64,000 bases of DNA from Chiua virens. Taxonomy: Eukaryota; Basidiomycota; Agaricomycetes; Boletales; Boletaceae. The notes under the pieces were generated by a model. That model had not been told where the DNA came from. It searched no databases and was given only the letters and a program-made list of their open reading frames with translations. The stretch lies in assembly GCA_019787685.1 (NCBI GenBank), contig JAHNUO010000005.1:992001-1056000 (forward strand). Direction: 5' to 3'. The position numbers were made by a program, and so were the translations under genes. This document shows positions 59,277-64,000 of this stretch, in pieces; the first letter of the stretch is position 1, and every line of letters starts with the position of its first letter.

Positions 59277-59802
59277 ATGACCGACTTCTTTGGCAGGTCA
59301 TCCACACAAACCAACAAACCAGGTCTGTATTTGCACTCCTTGATGGGTTTTGGAAGTGCCATTAAACAGTCGTATGTGCTTTAGACAAGACAGTACAGAA
59401 GGAGGCCCTCCTGAACGCCATTCGTGCAGAAATAAGTCTCGCCACAGCGCAAGAGCTCATCTCAGTACGCATTTTGGTCATCCCGTTGAACTGTACATCT
59501 CACGTTCGTGTCTCAGAAAACCTCCGAGAAATGCTATGCAAAATGTGTGCCGAAGCCGGGGACGTCATTGGCCAGTTCGGAGGAGGTACGTTCTGGTAAC
59601 CTTGGTATGCTCGTCTTCATGGATCAATGCATTACTTTCTGTAGACGTGCTTGACACGATGCATGGATCGCTACCTAGAGGCATGTGAGTATTCTTGTGA
59701 GGTCGAACTTCAGTTGGAACACTTATGTTTCCTTCAGTCAACATTGTGAGTCGGACACTTGCAAACAGAACCAACCAGCATGGAAAGGAAAGTACACTGT
59801 AG
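59277..59802 (+). CDS. TIM13: Small Tim chaperone Tim13
   Basis: Five short exons give about 95 aa. The twin CX3C motifs are CYAKC (in KTSEKCYAKCVPKPGTSLAS) and CLTRC (in TCLTRCMDRYLEAFNIVSR), with normal spacing. The N-terminus MTDFFGRSSTQTNKP leads to QKEALLNAIRAEISLATAQE. Tim13 pairs with Tim8 in the mitochondrial intermembrane space to escort hydrophobic precursors. The exon junctions, read from 59277, are K-P/D, S/KTSEK, E-E/TCL and A/FNIV. Every exon is too short to stand out as an ORF. Confidence 0.93.
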
Positions 59803-60144
59803 CCTTAGGAGACTTACATATATTGGTATATTCAATAGAAGACACCAATGTTTGTCGTAGGCTCGCATCCTGGACCATGTAATGGTAATAATCCGATGTT
59901 TATTGTTGAACTACTTCAAAGGTTGATGAGACCGTATGGCTAAGTATGCTGCGGTGTATACTAGTAGAGTTGTAAAAGATGTGTGGTGTGAATTGATTAT
60001 CATGCCTGATTACAGCGAATTGACGTGCAATGAACAGTATGTGAAGAACGGAAAGTGTGGATATGTACAGCGGAAGTTGCAACGATCATTAGTGCTAGAA
60101 TATCCATGCTGGGCTGAGGGCCGATTGCTGACTGTGATTGCGTC
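59803..60144. other. Convergent 3' flanks of TIM13 and the homeodomain gene
   Basis: 342 bp, no gene recognised. Confidence 0.45.
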
Positions 60145-61652
60145 CTAGATGCTTGTGTCTGAGTTGGACATGCTAGACATGCCCGAAATGACAGGTATTG
60201 CTGAATGGTAAGGGCCAACCGTGCACATGTTAGGTGCCGGTGCCGGAGGGTAAAACGGGGTGGTCAATAGCGGCGGTGGAGACGGAGTTCCAAATGGCGT
60301 AGGAGTACTGCCAGGGAAGGCGTGCACCCTAGTATTGTCTCCGAGGGGAATTGAGTGAAGTGAGCTAGTTCCGTAATGTCGTTCACGTGAATAATCATAA
60401 TGTATCGGAATGGTTTCTGAATAGCTCGAGTGTGATGTTGACTGGCTGGCATGGATGGTGGGGTGCTGGGAGTATTGGGGATAGATGAGGGAATTAGTTT
60501 CGGGAATTACACCGGAAGGGGTTTGTACAGGGGGACCGTGCGTAGACTCATCAAGTAGAGAGGACTGCCGACCAGAGACGGGCGAGGAGGAGGATCGTTT
60601 ATGAGCGAGAATGTGACGATCTGGTCGACTGAGATCTACGCTCTCTTGTGGATAATAGTGACTTCCAATGTCAGTATAGGAGACCGGTGGCTCCGAGACA
60701 TCTGGAGACGGTGCTTGGGAGTGGGTGAGATAACTTGGCGAGTGAAGCTGAATGCCCGACCCGGACATATGTACGTTTATGTGACGGAGTACGTGGGCGA
60801 GCTGAACGGCGGATCCTATGAGGTTATGTCTCAAGACCTTGGTGGCTTGCTGATCTTCGGTCCAATCTGTACATTTTTTCCAATGCCGGACCGGTTCAAT
60901 GCCTCGATCAGGATTAGGTGGAGTGAACGTTTCCAAGTAAAACGTGGGGGGTCGGGACAGAACGAAAGAGGCAAGCCCCGCTCCTGGGGCAGCGTTTGAA
61001 AATTCGGTATCGACGATAACATCGAAAGGGATTTCCATCTTAAACCCATATCCAGAAGATCGGATGTACCAAGTGAGGCAACGCTTGGCATCAGACAGAT
61101 ACGCTACAAGGTCGTGCTTTCTAAGGCTGGTGGCGATACGGCGCCAAGTGCCCACAGAAAGGTCGGTACAGGGGATGATGGTAATGGCTGGCGATCAAAC
61201 ACGCATCGTCATCAGACAATTGCGAGTGTGAAATATCAATTACTCACGTTCATCTTCATGTAGAAGTTGGTGTAAGTCAGCTTCGTACCCAGTCACCAAC
61301 TTTGGGGCAATATCTGGAGGCGAGTCTGCGCTTATTGCAACGGCCTTTCTTACCATCTTCCAGTTTGGCTTTGGCCCGCCTATGAGAACGTCAAGAACAT
61401 GAATGGATTCAAAGGGGAATATACTAACCGGTTCTGAAACCAAATTTGTGTCTGCCGTTCAAGCATTCCAAGCATGTCGCTTATCTCTTTTCTGCGTGCG
61501 GCAGTTGGGCTTCGATCCATCGCGAAGAAGCGTTCCAGATGCACGAGCTGTTCTGGCGTGACCCGCGAGCGTTTGCGCTTTTCTTTTTCATTCTTCGCGG
61601 CTGTGAAACCTTCTGACTGTGAACGTTGGGGGCCGGATGCAGGTTCTGCCAT
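60145..61652 (-). CDS. Homeodomain transcription factor
   Basis: Three exons, about 460 aa. The homeodomain lies at residues 22-80: EKEKRKRSRVTPEQLVHLER, FFAMDRSPTAARRKEISDML, RQTQIWFQNRRAKAKLED, with the WFQNRR helix 3 made across an intron. Downstream comes a conserved fungal block (SPPDIAPKLVTGYEADLHQL, ITIIPCTDLSVGTWRRIATS, KHDLVAYLSDAKRCLTWYI, GYGFKMEIPFDVIVDTEFSN, GLASFVLSRPPTFYLE), then a Ser/Pro/His-rich C-terminus. It is of the non-mating-type class with a C-terminal partner-like domain; its targets are unknown. One surplus base near 61342-61345 must be skipped between LEDGKK and AVAISAD. Otherwise the frame stops after 30 more codons. Confidence 0.9.
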
Positions 61653-62485
61653 GATTGGGTGAAGTCTGGTGGTGGCGAGGTTTAGGAAACAAAACGGCGG
61701 TGCTTACCGCTGGGGGGTATCGCGTCAAAGACCGCAGACATATGTGACCTGCAGGACCTTGGCCTGACGCCGCTGACATGGAACGGAAAAGGTTAGTCTG
61801 GCCTCAGACCCATGTTAAACGCATTTGTTCCGAGGCCGCATAGCAACTCCCGAAAAAGGACCTGACGGGGCAAAAAATATTAAAACCCAGATAGGGACGC
61901 AACTGTTCCAAGGGTTGATGTACGTAATCCGTAGAGCGGTGGACAGTAGACACACATCCCCCGATCGCCCTCGTCGGCGACACAAGGCCGACCAGTACCT
62001 GTTTCAACTAGCCTATCGGTGGGGATGGCGAGAAATATTCGCTACGTGGACCTATACGCGCTCTCAGACATGTTTGTGACAAGCGGCGAATGTCGTTCCT
62101 GAATCGTCTGACGTGGCAGTTTTTTTTTTTTCCTGTCTCAAGCTGCTGCCGAACATACTTGAGGCGAGATCCATCAAGTTCCGGTCGTTCCGGAACGTCG
62201 GTACGAATACGCGCCGCGGCTGACACAAAGGAACCTGAACATTTGGAAGCAAGGTAACCGATGACGATCATACCAAAACCTAGCTCACACCATCGCGCAC
62301 ACACAAATCGCTAGCCAAAATAAAATACTGATATACTTACGCTGGTGTGGCAGCAGAACAACAAGGGAGGCAACAGGTACTTACACACCCTGCCTAGCGC
62401 AGAGTTTGAACTTGAGGCCGCGAACCCGAATCGAGCGAAATGCTAGGAAAACAAGGCGAAAGAAACATATCTCACCCAACCCCAT
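61653..62485. other. Promoter side of the homeodomain gene, 3' flank of U1-70K
   Basis: 833 bp. Frames of 60-100 codons on both strands lack motifs. A T10 run lies near 62121. Confidence 0.4.
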
Positions 62486-63774
62486 CTAATATCGCGGTCG
62501 TTTAGCATCCCTGTCGTCATACCCACCAGGTCCTTCTCGTTTGAGATCGCCCCTGTAGCCCCCTCCTGGACCATACCCACCACCAGGGGGTCCATAACCT
62601 TGACCGGGAGGTCCATAACCGCCTGGACCACCAGGACCTCCACCTGCAGGACCATACCCATTAGTATGACCATCACCAAATCCACCTCCCTGGTACCCAA
62701 TGCCTCCGCCACGGCCACCCCTAAGTTATGTCAGTTGACGGACACACAGCAAGCAGTATCAATTACCTGTAACCGTCGTCACGATTACCGCGGAAACCGC
62801 CACCGCCTCCGCCTCCACGAAACCCTCCACGATCGCCGAAACCACCACCCCTGAAGCCCCCACCCCTCCCGCCGCGGAAACCACCACGATCGCCGAAGCC
62901 GCGTGCGCCGAATCCCCCTCTACCGCTCCTAGGGTTCACTACGGGAGCGGCGGCGGCGACGGCGGCGGGTTCGACTGCTTTTGGTCTACCACCGAGACCA
63001 CCACCTAGTCGTCGTGGCTTCCAGCCACGTACTGTTCGTCCGCGCTCGACATCCACAAGAATACGTTTACCCATTATATGGAGACCATCAGATTCCTTGT
63101 ACGCAGCTGAAAGTTGCATAAGAAAAGACATTTTGAAAGAAAATGAGATCAGATGTACCCTTCATATCCCTTTCGCGCTCATACACGATGAAGGCATATC
63201 CCCTACCGCGGTTTTTCTTGTCTCGAACGATTCTTACCCGTTCAATGGTGCCAAAAGTCTCAAACTCGCGTCGTAGATCACTTTCAGTCGCAGTTTTGTG
63301 CTGCGCTTAAGAAATCAGATCAGAGTAAAGCTGTATCGGGGATACACTTACTAAGCGGGAGATGAAGAGAGTCTTGTAAGGATCTCCAATAGCTTCTGGG
63401 TCGTCTGCTGGCTTATCTAGTGGATGGTGAAAATTAAATAAATGGATTGACTGGGCAGAACACTGACAAGTTTCTTTTGCAATTTTAAATTCTTCCGTCT
63501 TTTTTTTCTTGCGTTCCTCCCGTCTGATTTGCCGCTTGGTCTCTTCCGCAAGAGTAAAAGCAGGTTCTTCCCCTTCTTCCATTGCGTCTCCTTCACCGCT
63601 CAACATCGTTGCGGTTGACTCCTCCTTGAGCCGGTGGAGAATCTCTGCTACTCCAAAAACATCTTTGCTGCGGACACGGTCGATATCTTTTCCGACAGGC
63701 CGCTGGTACGGAAGTGGTGGGCGTGGAGCGAATAGTTTGAGAAGGTTCGGAGGTAACAAATGAGTGCCAGGCAT
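62486..63774 (-). CDS. SNRNP70: U1 snRNP 70-kDa protein
   Basis: About six exons give roughly 350 aa. The N-terminal U1-70K region has [20 protein letters not shown] and a basic coiled helix ([19 protein letters not shown]). The RRM follows: [11 protein letters not shown] (RNP2), [20 protein letters not shown], and [12 protein letters not shown] (RNP1), then [20 protein letters not shown] and [16 protein letters not shown]. The C-terminus is an RGG/glycine-rich tail (many GGFRG and GDRGG units) ending [10 protein letters not shown]. The protein binds U1 stem-loop I and helps define 5' splice sites. The start was taken at MPGTHLLPP; an upstream in-frame extension is open but lacks family features. 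All six donors visible here are GT. Confidence 0.94.
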
Positions 63775-64000
63775 TTGTCGGCGAAGGCTGGTCGGAACCG
63801 GAACAGAAAGTGTGAGTTGGTCTTTTGACAATGAGAGGGTTCGGGAGGACGTGTTCAATTTCAAACTCCGACTTTCATACGCTTCCGGGACCGGACTGCA
63901 TTGCCATTCAAGTGATTTGTGCTACTCGTCGTCCAGTATGTTGAGTGACTCTGAAGCACGTCCGCTCACCAATGATTATTTGTAGGTTGAAATGTTAAGT
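63775..64000. other. Upstream flank of U1-70K to window end
   Basis: 226 bp. A plus-strand frame of 73 codons (63764-63985) overlaps the U1-70K start and is not supported as a gene. Confidence 0.35.

Noticed and set aside
1..64000. CRISPR arrays, operons, tRNA or rRNA genes
   Set aside because: No direct-repeat array was seen. Candidate GGTTCRA boxes (for example 55011 and 56511) lie in coding DNA or lack an A box and cloverleaf partners.

Overview
The window is intron-rich fungal nuclear DNA, most likely from a mushroom-forming basidiomycete (Agaricomycetes). The reasons are: genes packed on both strands, often tens to a few hundred bases apart; many short introns of about 45-65 nt with GT/GC donors and CTAAC-like branch points; and gene families typical of that group (Zn2Cys6 regulator, homeodomain factor, full-length Cwh43, F-box-like/ankyrin proteins). 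I see no bacterial-type operons, CRISPR arrays, phage genes or secondary-metabolite cluster. All gene models were built by eye from conserved reading frames and splice consensus; nothing was searched.

Layout. 0-5 kb: a decayed DDE transposase, a macro-domain gene, a gene-poor stretch and an ankyrin/F-box-like gene. 5-18 kb: eIF1A, an LYR protein (ETFRF1-like), a PHO84-type phosphate transporter, a NIFK/Nop15 RNA-binding protein, an unknown basic protein, Fe/Mn superoxide dismutase, an NAD-dependent epimerase, and the TORC1 regulator Npr3. 18-25 kb: an alpha/beta hydrolase with a dead tandem copy, a Ser/Pro-rich protein, a small stand-alone SRA/YDG protein, an NAT9-like acetyltransferase and a DUF1748 mitochondrial miniprotein. 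26-41 kb: inositol polyphosphate 5-phosphatase, RPS20, a CCDC130/Saf4 splicing protein, a SWI1-like ARID protein, a second ARID protein and a VTT-domain membrane protein. 41-52 kb: a Zn2Cys6 regulator, a J-domain protein, a COG0523/CobW GTPase and Cwh43. 52-64 kb: AP-3 beta, Cox12, Prp18, a Jjj1-like J protein, Tim13, a homeodomain factor and U1-70K.

Most genes are unrelated housekeeping functions arranged in divergent pairs with short shared promoters (macro-domain and accessory genes excepted) and in convergent pairs with ends as close as 27 bp. No dedicated pathway cluster is evident. Functional coincidences are three spliceosome genes (CCDC130, PRP18, U1-70K) and two adjacent ARID chromatin genes.

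Two window-wide signals stand out. First, eight introns need a GC donor (GC-AG) to keep conserved proteins in frame, two of them in eIF1A and two in CWH43. Second, at least nine conserved genes read correctly only if one base is ignored at one or more points, nearly always an extra base. That is best explained by residual insertion errors in the assembly, although true lesions cannot be excluded. Local items of most biological interest are the stand-alone SRA protein, the in-frame GC-AG intron that splits the zinc cluster of the Zn2Cys6 regulator, the ARID gene pair, and the hydrolase duplication with its pseudogene.
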